From Prinia subflava (lineage: Eukaryota > Chordata > Aves > Passeriformes > Cisticolidae): 64,000 nt of DNA. Position 1 is the stretch's first letter; every line of letters begins with the position of its first letter. The translations under genes were made by a program, and so were the position numbers. The notes beneath the pieces were generated by a model. That model ran no database searches. It was not told the DNA's origin and was given only the letters and a program-made list of their open reading frames with translations. The stretch is taken from positions 93,835,739-93,899,738 of the forward strand of contig NC_086248.1 in the NCBI RefSeq assembly GCF_021018805.1. The letters are read 5' to 3'. Shown here piece by piece: positions 1 through 11,735 of this stretch.

Positions 1-3000
1 ATAAATCAGTTCCTTAACTTCTACGGGCATGGTGAAGCCTTACTACCAAAAACTGTGTGGATGAGTGAAAGGGGGAAATTGAATTCATGGAGATGATGTC
101 CAATTAAAATATAAGGGTTTTGTTCTTACTTTTTTTAAAAGCCATCAATGGTATTTCAGTGCTGAGGTCTGTAACTAATATTTTCTACTCCTCCTGAAAC
201 ATCTGTATTTGTCACTGATTTTGGAAAGTGTACTGCTAGCTTACTGCTCATTCCTTCTGGCTGTAGAATGAACAGAGAAACACCTATCTCACTTCCAGTT
301 CTTACATTCCTGTGGTAGCCTATGCTTCCAGATATTAAACTCAATAAAGAGAAAAACAAAAATCCAAAGACAACCCTGTATGAAAGTGCTATTACTCGTA
401 TTTGGACAAAATTGCATAGCAATTTAAATTAATCAGAAGAAAAATGTCGGAAATTTTCTCTCATTTACCAGGTACAGTAACAGAAGTCTCAAGATTTTAT
501 CAAGTGTTCAATGGAGTACGGATCAGGCCTAATTTACAACTAAATTTCCACAGTAAATCAATACTGCTGGTTAATGGCATTGATTGTTTACTATTGTGAT
601 TTTAATACTAAAATTCATACTGTTAAAACACGGTGCAATAATTAATGTACGTATTGTATTGCATCACAAAATAATTCAAGCATACAGTTGTTGTTGTACA
701 TGAGACAATAGCCATCAACATTTGTGGACAAGTCAGGGTATTAGAACAATAATTGAAAAAACAGATGACTTACTGCTGTTTTCATGCTACTTAGGCCATC
801 ATGTAACATTGTAGTATAGTAAAATTTATTTCTAATGTGAGACCAAAATTAAACATCATTGAAATCAAGACTCAGGGGTTTCTTTATCAGTGTACATTGA
901 CAAGAGAATAGGTAAAGAACTCATGCTTACAAAAAATTTAACATTTTTAGAACAGAGAGACTTATTTCTGCAAAACAGTCTTTTAAGCACAGGACCCTCA
1001 ATCATGTTGCACAGGGGAGCTTATTTGCCACCTATATTTGGTTTTTAATTCCTCATTCAGTTGCTTGCACATAAGTATTACTATGCAAGCAAATATTTAG
1101 CTGGAAATGCTTCTTTCGAACACTTCTACCACAGACTATCCCTTTGAAAGCAAGCTGGCTTCTATTTAAGAGTTATTTCCTAAATTTTGCAATTTAAAAC
1201 TAACTTCTCTCTTCTAACAAGGTGATCCTGAGCAGGACTTGCAAGCACTGCAGAGCTAATAAACCTCATGCAACCACACACATAAAACCCACAGAGCAGC
1301 ACTACAGGACTCAGTGTGTGATGGCATAGTTTTACAAAAAATCTTTCCAAACAGGACACTTCCCAGTTCGTTAGGACAATCCCATTGGAACTTTCAGTCT
1401 CACCATCTTTTCAAGTTTTTTATTTTCATCTTTTTAATATTGTTCCTATTGGGTCTTACTGGGTTTTTAAATCTACTGGCTAAGACCATGCTTTCACAAA
1501 ATTTTGAACTCTTGAAAAAAATACACCTCTCCTGAGAACTGAACAGAAATGTTTAGGAAATATTTCTTCCATTAGTTGCACAGAAAGATTCTAAACAAGT
1601 CCACAGCTTGTATTCCTACAAATCAAAACTGCTTAACACACAGCTTTTTAAATTTTTTTTTTTAATTGGCTCTCACTGCTTTTGTCATGTCTGATGCTCT
1701 GTGCAAGGAGAATGAGCCCACTTCCCCTTCCTATCTGGCTAACTTCAACAGAAGTTGTTTTGTGAGCACTTGTACACCAAGGCTGCCAGACAGAGTCCTT
1801 TCTGTGCTGCAGTGAATGCCTTGCTGCTACTGCTAATGCAGAGCTATGTGCCTAAGTTTCCATGTCATCCTTCACAAATTGCACCAAAGGTACACTTGCA
1901 AAGAGCTGAACCTGCCCACATCATCAGCTATGACTCAATTTGCAACTCTGTCCTGCAGACTCAGGAGAAGAGTCTCATTAATTTCACTGAGATTCACTTG
2001 CCCTTTCCCAAGCCTGGGTGTGACAAAGCCATCTGCAACCTACTTTATCACACACCAGACAATGGGTAGGGCACCACAGTTCAGCAATAAACGTTTCACA
2101 CTAACAGCATAAAAGTGACTAACTAGTTATTGCCCTGTTGTTCTTTAGACAAAGAACTCCCTCTTTCTCTTCTCTCAATACAGACAAAATCTTTTCTGTG
2201 TGCCCAACACAGGAAAAAGAGGGATGAGAGGTCTTTATGCCCTGTCCACACACTATCCCCTGCACAAAACCAGTGGTTTATTTAGGGCCCAAGCCTGCTA
2301 CAGTCCATGATCTTCATCATTATCTTCAATGTGTGGCACTGACACCTAGCCCGTGAGTCTTAGACCTCTGTGTGCTTCGAAACTGATGGACAGAGAAAGT
2401 ACAAAACCAAGATTAAAAATACTGTTTTTCAGCTATGCTGAGCATGGTCACTTTCTGTACTTCAGTAACATGAGAGCAGACCATGGGCATTCTGAGAAAC
2501 AGTGTTTTGGCACAGACGTCCTTGGGAAAAGAGAAAAGGGAAGGAGAATACTTTAAAGAGAAGAGTTCAGACTAAGGAACTAATATTTGGAAAAGGAAGA
2601 ATAAGGGACAATGGTAGCTGAATTGAGATTGATTACTTATAGACTGTGTGCCAACCAGTGTGCACCAAGATGACACTCTTTTTCAAAAAAGCACTTGGAA
2701 AACTCTCCTGCACAGTTCCTGGCTCATTTGGAGATCCTGTCCCAACATGACCCCAGAAGGTTCTCAGTGTCTGGCCAACACTGAGAACAAGTCAGACAGA
2801 AGCATTAACTTAGGACTGTATTCAACAAAGACCTTTGTGGCCTGCAACCCATGGGCTCATGATGATGCCCTGGTTCAAACAACCTGAAGCAAAACAGCCC
2901 TCCAGTTGTAAGAGAAACTGATGATCATCAGCCTTTGTGACTAAAACTAGTATTTCAGAGAAAACCAGGGTATCAATTCTATACATATTGTACTGATTTA

Positions 3001-3711
3001 AAGTAAATGCAAGTGAAGACTTGCCAGAAATAAAGGAAAAGAATCATCTGTTGATAGACACAACACTAGCTTGTCATGTAAGAGGAAATGAGGAGAGAGA
3101 AAAGATACCCTGTAATGCAAGAAGTTCAAGCTATTCTTTTACCAAAATGTATGCATAGCCACAAATGTTAACACCTGCTATTTTTGAAGCAACAGCAAAT
3201 CCTAAAGTTATTTTACAAATCAAGAATATATTGAAAAAAGAAAATAACCATGGGGAGAAAGCCAGCAGATAGCTCATAGTGATGCTGTGCAGCAGTACAG
3301 GATGGGAAGTAACATAAATGCTTTACATCATTTGAATTAGAATTTCAGGCAAGAGTCCCTTCCAGAGCAAGAAAATACTTCAGATTGCACTGCCATAATA
3401 CATCAAAAGAATGGGGGGCAGTTACAGATGAGAATAGGAAGGTTTTAATTGTTACAACTTCCTATTTAGACCAAAAAAAACCCACAAAAAAGAAAGTATC
3501 ATCTCCACATTTATTCTGTGGGAAGGCTATCTGTTGAAATTTGAAGAGTGCAGCTTCAGATACACAGATATATTCAGGAATACAGAAATGGACAACTTTT
3601 AAATTTAAATTTATCAAAGTTCTACGAATCTCCATTTGGAGAAGGCAAAGCAATCAGTATTAAGCAAATAAAGCTCACCTGCATCTATTTAAACCATTTC
3701 ATTAAACACAA

Positions 3712-3815
3712 AGCTGAGGGTGAGACATGGCAGATGGTTCATGCCTGTGGCTTTCATCTCCAGAGACCTGGGTTCAAAGCCTTGCTCAGGCCACAACGAT
3801 GCCCATTTACAGATT
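3712..3815 (+). repeat. tRNA-derived SINE-like head (MIR/CORE-SINE type)
   Basis: It contains a box A-like TGGCAGATGG at 3728 and a box B-like GGTTCAAAGCC at 3771, 43 bp apart, as in tRNA genes and tRNA-derived SINEs. The text before box B (CTCCAGAGACCTGGGTTC) resembles the MIR head. It cannot be a tRNA gene because no acceptor stem or anticodon arm folds. It is an old, decayed copy. Confidence 0.5.
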
Positions 3816-5807
3816 TCACAAGCCAAATTTGCTAGCTGTTTCCCTGAAATACTGACTGTATTTTTTCTTTTGTTTACAAAATATATAATTTCAGCACTAG
3901 GACCCATCTCACCCACAGGTATTTTCATCAGACAACCATTTCACATTGGCATAATTGGCCACCCCTTTTCACAGGAGGCTCAGGACAGAACCAGCAGGCT
4001 GTCAGTCATGCCTGATGTACACCTGCAATAGGAACTGGATGAACTGGGCAACTGGAGCCCTGCCTGCCATCTTCATCAATCTACTTGCTAGTATGATTGT
4101 CATCAAGTTCCTGCAGATCTTGGAAGGGAGTATTAATATAAAGATTATTTATATATAAAAAAGTTGTGATTCAACACCCTAAATCCACACTCAAAATAGC
4201 CTAATAACTCAGTTTATCCAGAAAATAGTAAGTAACAACTTCTGGAAAATAAATCTTATGATTCCTTTCTATGATTGTCTTATTGTTTCTCCAATGAATA
4301 GACTGATTCTGCTTTTGGAAATGAAAAAAATAATTTCTCTTTCCTGGAAACATATTTGTTCCCCAAAATTTTCCCATCACCACCTTTTCTAGAGCAGAGA
4401 TTAATCCTCATTTTATCCCTTAGAGAAAAACAGAAAATCACAAAGGAGAACTGCAACATTAGTCCATGAATGACTGCAAAGCTGGTTGGTTTACTAGAAC
4501 TACACACTGCAAAAATACTACTGTTGTGTTTTTATGCTGTTTTGTCTGAGTTCTGGCACTTCAATACTCAATTCTCTTTCTTAAAATACCAGACTTAACT
4601 CAGTTTTTACACTTCTATTCTGCTCCATCTAGTGGATTATTGATTTTTGCAATGAATGCTGCAACAATAGTATTCTAATACACCATGCTGGGCTAGCTAT
4701 TAGGACAAGGGACCATGTTCAAATGATTATTTTTTTGGCTTTAGATGAAAGAAATTAAGTCACATTCCTGGGTACCTGGATAAGACTATAGGATTCTGGC
4801 AGCATGTTCAAGCAACATAAATGAGAAAATGGTGTCATTTAATTATATCACTGAAATGAGACTAAGTAAGGGACAGGCCTTGATTATAAGGGACAGGTGG
4901 CAAAATTTCTCCTGGTGCTTGCACAATTTACTAGGTCAGTCCTGGGGAAAAAGAATATTCCATGCCTGTGTTGTTTTGCTAAGACATCAATATCCTCCAG
5001 GCTTCATAGCCTAGATTTCAGAGTTTTCTTCCTGCACTTGGTGATAGGTGAAATGAAGTTACACACTTGATAAGCTGCTTTGTTTGCATGATAGGAACAG
5101 TTTTATTCAACCCATGTCCCTTCTGTACCCTTACAATTGTGGTGAGCTTTTTTCAGTGCTGTTTGTAATACTCTCTTTAAAGACTGCTGAGCAGGTCTTC
5201 TGCTAACTTTTCAGAGGGATGTTTAAGGTAATGAGAGTTTGATTGATGACAAGAAAAAATAGGTAATTAGTCCACCCTTATGGGTAGCTCATTTCAAACC
5301 AATGCAGCTTTTAATAGTAAAAATATTTGTTTTCTTTTCAAAAGCAAATATAAAAATACTTAGCCAACAAAAACCCCCACACTGATGAATCAACAGTGTT
5401 TGTTCATACATGGAATCACTGGAACCAATGATTCAAAGATAATGTTACTTACACGTCTGGTAGGCGAAGTGTAGGATGTGTGCTCTCTGAAGCAATTTAC
5501 AGCAGAAGGAAATATTCATTTACTCTACCAAACCACAAAAATTTACTAAGTTATGCTTGGTTTCAATCAGGTATCTTGATGGCAAAGCATTAAAAAAGGG
5601 TCTATAACCACAAAACCCAAAAGTTAATTGAAATATTAAGCCCAAGATTTTCCAAGTAATCAGGGTTTCTTTTTAATACTTGTTGTTTCTAGTTATCTTT
5701 TCTTTCTTCTCTCTAACGAGATAGGCAGCTCCTGCAGTCAATGATAACTGGGTAAGACTAACTCCAGACTGATTTGCTTTTCAGGACTTTATTGTAATAG
5801 TACGCAG

Positions 5808-5940
5808 CCACATAGCACTTTCTATCAAAGAATCTTGACGTGTTCCATAAATATTAATTCAATAAGCCTCACAACATGCAGGTGAGCTTCCTATTATTGT
5901 ATCTATTATATTTTTGCTGGAGGCACACTAAGTAGAAGTG
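5808..5940 (-). repeat. MIR-like SINE fragment, antisense
   Basis: Read on the plus strand it gives ATAGCACTTTC, then ATTAATTCAATAAGCCTCACAACATG, split here into its recognisable parts AATTCAATAAGCCTCACAAC and CTATTATTGTATCTATTAT, ending GGAGGCACACTAAGTAG. These match the reverse complement of the MIR 3' half in order. Confidence 0.55.
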
Positions 5941-8900
5941 TCTTATTCTGGAATAGAAATTAAGTCTTGATTCCAATAGTCTGATTTAATCACTAGAATT
6001 ACTCACTCCATGAAAACCCATCTGCCCCCAGATCAACAGCAACTTTGTCACTGACTTCTGCAGAGCCATGACTTCATGAAGAGACAAAATTCTTCCTTAG
6101 TAATTTGCAACTAAACACTACTTTTTACATCCTGCATTAGTTATTTTATCTTCATGAAGTTTCCTCCTAGAAACAGATGACTGACTTCAACAGAGAAGCA
6201 TAAATATTTTAAAGATTTTAAGTATGCACACAATTGACCTGATACATTATAATAGCTCAGGCAATAAGACAATATCCTCCTTTGCTCTGTGCTGCTGTAA
6301 TTCATGAGAGTCAGAGTTCTGACTTTGCAAATAGAATTGCAGACTTAATTTTCAGAAGTGACTTCCATTTTTACATTCACAATTTTGCAATCACCGTAGT
6401 TGTGGGAACAGTGATATGCATTAAGGTAATTGATTGTGCTTTGAAATCAAGTAATCAAATGAGCATCAATTAAGGCTGCAAATGTTTGAAGCCACAGAAC
6501 TACAAAGCAAAATTATTTTTCCTTGTAAGCTTCCAGCAAAATACACTAAGCAAAACTCTGTCTTCTTTCTGCATCAGCCTCACACCAAATACTCAAGTGA
6601 ATATACTTAAGATTTATTTTGGATGATAAATTCATTTTAGTAACTGAGGGGTCTATGTGTGGACTTTTGCTATGTCAAGATCTCATTTTACACTTAACCA
6701 ACTCCCACAAAAAGATCTGTACCACATTGTACATGTACCAGAGTACCTAGCTTCTTCCATCTGACCCACCAAATGGAGCTGGAACCTGAAGGGAGATCCA
6801 GGATTCCTGTATAAAGCATGGAGGGAGGCAGGCTCTCAGGGCAGAATATAAATGAGCAAACACACACATACTGCTGCCACCTACACCTGGTTTATGTGTG
6901 CAATTTATGACTGACTTTCAGACCTGTGCTTCCACCAGGCTTCCTGGAAATGCCTTGCTCTTGGCCTCCTATTCCATTTCTGCAGGAAGGCAGGTCAAAA
7001 TGCCTTTTCTCCAGCAAACTTGGACTTCTCCTCTTCAAAAATATAACCTCAGTTCCTTCTGGCTTAGAGCCCTTACACAGATTTAACGCTGTCCTCTGTG
7101 TAAGGAATGGAAAGGTATTCCAGCTCCTGGGAAAAAGCTCTCTCTAACAGGATGGCACCGGAGGAAGTGGCCGTGGACACCGCGTGCGGTGTGTGTGTGC
7201 CGAGGTGTGACAGGGTGCTCTGAGAATGCTGCCACATCGGGCTCCCGGGGGACTCACAGGAACATCCCTGCTTCCAGGCTACACAGAAGATACCCTGGGA
7301 GCTGTTCAGACCTGTCAAAACAGACACTCCTGCATTTGCATCCAAGTATGAGGCTGTGGATGGCTACAGAAATTTTAAGGGCACTCTAGATACTACAGCA
7401 GCGTGAACTCCAACACCTGGGAAATTCCATTATTAAAAGACATCCCAGGACTACCACTCTGGATTAAAGCAGATAAATTCCACCAATCTTTTCACTTCAG
7501 GTAACTGGAGTACACTGGTGAAATAATTTTTGTTTAGATTGTCATTATATATGCAAAAACCTCAGGTAGTCATTTAACATCCCGGATTAATATTAAAACA
7601 AAACAAAAATCCCCAACCTGACTATTTTTGAGGTCCAAGAAAAGGCAAAACAACTTTTCAAGACTGTTTGAGTACTTAACCTGAATCTGTAAATACCTGC
7701 TATTGAAGAGAAGGTTTGGTACTTTACTGATTCCAGTGAAACTACCAGAAAATCCCATCCCATAATAAGTGTGGGCAGCACCATATCCTGAAATTGTAAA
7801 TTCCCAAGGCACAAATCTGTCTATAAAACTCTTGGACATCTAAGATTCTATAAAAATAATTATGCATTCAGCTTCATGCAATTTTCAGCTAAAACCCAGT
7901 CAATCCCTCTTTCTCTGCCCTCCCTCCTCCACACAGTTGCCACAGAAATTTTGCTCTTTAGGGTAATATATATTTTTAATGCAAAATTTCAACAGGAACC
8001 ATTTTTTATGGTCTACTAATAAACCCTTGAAAACAGGGATTTATAATGGAAACAGTGACGGACCCTTAACTACAGTGTATGAAACCATAATAAAAAGAAT
8101 TAATGTAGTCAATTTGTACTACTGTTCTCAGAACAAAAAAAACCTCTATTTCAACTGCAATCCTTTCAACAGCTGATTGGCAAGCCTGTCCATTTCTAGT
8201 CTGCAGTGTTGTCAGTTGTCTTCAACATGATAATGAGCCTGTCACCATATTCAAATAGCCCTGTGACAGCATGTTTTGTGAGCATGACGTCCACTGCAAA
8301 GGGTCTGTCAAAAAGCACCTTTCAGAAAATGAAAAGAGAATGCTTTTCTGATGATAAATCTAATTTCTTCATAGCTAAAAGAGTGGGATTTTTCATCTGA
8401 TTTTGTCAGTGTTGTGCTACATTTGTGTCTTCAGATAATCCTGCGTTCTGACGCATAAAATTTTAAAGTTATCTGTAAAGACAAAGTGAGAAATAATAAT
8501 CTTTTTCGAGTTCACTTGAGGCTTTGCACAAAACTGCAGTACTGCTGGCTTTCCATCAAATTAGACCTGGAGGGGGGAGGGAATGGCATGGAAGGGTAGC
8601 TTGCAACCAAAAGCAAATGAGGCTCCCAGTAAAGATCTCCAAGTCTACACACGCTAGGGTCTCCACTCTTCCCCAAACAGCCTATTAAAAACCTCCCTTG
8701 CTCTGTGTGGTCCTAGTTAAGTGTGACCAGGTTGCATGAAATTCCCTGGCTTTTGGACCAGGGCGGCAGGACGTAGGCACAGGCAGAGCTTCCAAGCACT
8801 GCTGCAATTCCAGGAGTGTTGTTCCACATACTGTGTATTCCACGTTCACTGCCACTCGTGCTACTTGTCAGCTGGGGAAATTTTCACCGAGAGAAAAATT

Positions 8901-9221
8901 TGAATATTTTGGCAACACAGATTCCTCTCCATGTGTCTAAGCATCTTCAATTAGTATCAATGGGAAAGGTACAGGTACATTGAAATACAGTGCTTTATTT
9001 TCCCTGTTGACAAAAGCTGCCCTTAATGTCACTTTACCTTTTAGGATTCTTTTCATCAGCAGCTGACTGAGGAGTTCACATGTAAAGGGAAGTGTTAAAT
9101 GTAAAACCCCAATTGAACAAGCAATAAACCTTTCTCTCTTTCAGTCACTGGCTGAGAAAGGGGTGGACACAGCTGGACTTTGAAGTCCCAGGCTGAATGA
9201 CACATTAACCTCAGAGCAGAA

Positions 9222-9348
9222 GTTCCACTTCTAGCTGTGCCTCTAACACCACATGTGACTTTTACTAAACAACTCTTGTTCTCTTTCTCAGAAGTTTAAT
9301 ATTGTAAAATAAGGATATTACTGTCTATGTATCACAGGTGTTCTAGAA
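9222..9348 (+). repeat. MIR-like SINE fragment, sense
   Basis: The order of motifs follows the MIR core: CCACTTCTAGCTGTG, then a TTACTAAACAACTCT stretch, TTTCTCAG, TTGTAAAATAAGGATA, and ATGTATCACAGGTGTT in place of the usual CTCATAGGGTTGTT. This is the clearest MIR-like match in the window, though strongly diverged. Confidence 0.62.
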
Positions 9349-10263
9349 AACGTAAAAGAAATATTCTCTGAAGAAATGTTGACAAGCTCATGGCACATTC
9401 ACTGCACAAAAATCATGTTGCACGAGCCCAAGGTGTTTCAAATGTGTTAAACAAGTTTGTTTCCTTAAATATGGGTGAAAACCAGCAAACTTGTAACATT
9501 AGGATACTAAACATGGACTTCCCCTGCTAACTACTGAATAGTATCAAAATTAATATTTTACTATTACTACTACCTCACATTTTTCAGGCCACTAAGAACA
9601 TAAGGTTGACAATCACATAAGGCTACAGTCTAAAGGCTGTACCTGCAAGAATCTGGTAGGATTTGTATGAGGTATGGGGCAGACAGATACTACAGGTGTG
9701 AAGGCACAAATTATCTTTACCCCTCAGCCACCTTCAACATTTGTCTTTGAAAGGACTTCTCTGCTTTTGTCTTCCAGCCTCAGGTTTTTTTCCTTCTGCT
9801 TACACAGATGAATAAATACTAATGTTTATTCTGTCTATAATTCATGATAAAAATTATGAATGAATAAGGAATTTGATTAATTCAGGTCTACCAAGCTGAA
9901 ATAAGACAATTTTACTGAAAGTTCTTTTTTTTTTTTTTGTTAATACAAGGAGACCTTAATATAGAGGATCTGTATTTTAAATTTGGAATATACAACATGG
10001 TATGCCACCCTTGATCATGTAATTCAATATATCTGTAACTGAATAAAATGCAAAGGTAGGATTATCACAAAATTTTTAAGTGAAGGCACTATGCAGCTTT
10101 AGACAGCACAAATAGACAATCAACATTAAACATGACTGATTTTTAAATTCTTCATTGCTCAGCTGGAGGGAAGTATTACAAGGCCAAAAAGCAGAGCTAT
10201 GGACAGCTGGCTTTGTGTAGTACCAGTTCTCTGCCTCAATTTTCAAGCCATTCATTTTTTGGT

Positions 10264-10287
10264 GGGGGGCGGGGGGGAAGGGAGGGG
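10264..10287 (+). other. Potential G-quadruplex
   Basis: Four G runs of 6, 7, 3 and 4 lie within 24 bp, separated by one- or two-base loops, which fits an intramolecular quadruplex. It is on the template strand of the minus-strand gene, so the RNA would be C-rich. An A-rich run follows directly. Confidence 0.7.
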
Positions 10288-10389
10288 AAAAAAGCCAAAA
10301 AAAAAAAATCTATGCTAGGCCATAGAAATGTACAAAGAAAGCTTGGGTCTCTAGGACTTCCATTGTCTCAGGGAGTCGTCACCACCCCG

Positions 10390-10660
10390 AACCCTCATTA
10401 AAGCCGGAGAGATGCGGGAGCGGCATTAAAATGAATGCAAACCATTTGCCGCAATCTTCTGCTCACACCATCTCCAAATGAAGGCAGGCATTGCATAATC
10501 CAGGCAGCTCGAGCTGCTGACAGGTGGATGATTTATGCTCATAGTCGGAAGAATCGGAGAGCCTGCAGAGGACACAGCGTGAGCAAGGTGGTGGCGAGAC
10601 AGATGCTCTCAGTGGGCTTGCAGAGGCTGGCAGGCTCCAGCTAGCTCAGGTGCAACTTGA
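10390..10660. promoter_or_regulatory. Possible conserved non-coding element with a central palindrome
   Basis: A moderately GC-rich, CpG-bearing block flanked by A-rich and G-rich low-complexity DNA. It includes an octamer-like ATGAATGCAAA, a C/EBP-like ATTGCATAAT, the perfect 14-bp palindrome GCAGCTCGAGCTGC at 10504-10517 and an E-box CAGGTG just after it. The clustering suggests a regulatory module, though single motifs of this kind occur often by chance. Confidence 0.3.
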
Positions 10661-10770
10661 ACACTTTAGTACTGAACTCATATTGCCTGGATTCCAGCAC
10701 AGCAAGATACCATTTACAATATTATGTACAGTAGATATACTATCAAACCTATCCGTGTGCTGTTTATCTA

Positions 10771-10801
10771 TGTGTGTGTACACACACACACACACACACA
10801 A
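10771..10801. repeat. TG/CA dinucleotide microsatellite
   Basis: A TGTGTGTG segment is followed directly by about ten CA units, giving a short inverted TG-to-CA switch. Confidence 0.95.
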
Positions 10802-11611
10802 AATACACACATTTTCTTCTATCTGCAGTTCAGCTTGCTGTGCTCACGGACACTTTGCACGTGCGTATTCTCCAGCAAAGAAGAAAGGGCAGGTTAGGAC
10901 AAATTCTGCATTGTTACAGCCACATAGCATAAGTGAAACCACCAGAGTTGAACAGATGCAAGTGGGGGAAGAATTTGGCTGTAGCTTTCAGAGAACAGGG
11001 ATGGATCTGGGATACTGAAAATCCTTTCAGTTTTAAGAGTGTTTGAAAGCTAGAAAAGAAAATGACCAGAGGAAAAATCAAACTACCCACAGGTCCAAAC
11101 ACAGAGGGATATTCTCATCACTTATGATATCTATCTGTAAAGCACAGAAAATGCCATCATTACACTGTTCTGCAAAAAAGCACAATATTAGCAAAATATA
11201 ATGTAAATGACCCTCATGTCATCTACTTTAATCTTTCAATGACATTATTTCCACTGCCTTATTCAGAGGTATTTAAAAATCCCACCCAAAACTGCAGCAT
11301 CATTTCCAACCATGTAATTCAGCTTCCTTTTCAAAAAGGAAGTAGAAATGGAGATTTGACTTTTCACTTCTGTAAGCAAAAAAATGGTCTATTAAAATAA
11401 TAAATAAATGAAAAGAGAGACGTGCAAACAAGGTCTTATACACTTTTATGCCACACTTCTATATGTTCTTTTCCTCTTTAATAGAAAAGGTGAAGCCAGG
11501 TCTAAACTATGCTACCTTAAGCATATCAAAAAAATAAACAATTCACCTTTCTCATATCAGACCCTCTACATTCTCCAATGAAACCAGCCACTTAATTAAG
11601 TATGTAATTTT

Positions 11612-11735
11612 CAGGGGCAACCGAGGAGTTAAAGCACTCAAATGTGCACACTGCAGGTTATCTGGGTTGAATCTGGGACTTTGCTGACTCTCAGCTCCTT
11701 TCCACTTTAACAGATGGGGTCAGAGGTGAAACTGC
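11612..11735 (+). repeat. MIR-like / tRNA-SINE fragment
   Basis: The start (CAACCGAGGAGTTAAAGCAC) resembles the box A region of a tRNA-Leu/Ser-like SINE head. CTGGGTTGAATCTGGGAC at 11662 resembles box B, and CTTTAACAGATGGGG near 11705 resembles the MIR core TCTGTAAAATGGGG. The order and spacing fit a MIR copy with an internal deletion. Confidence 0.5.

Noticed and set aside
3610..3640. Minus-strand reading begins M-E-I-R-R-T-L and looked superficially like the DNA of the long isoform's N-terminal exon
   Set aside because: It is on the wrong (3') side of the DNA-binding-domain exons, the translation does not match, and no donor follows.
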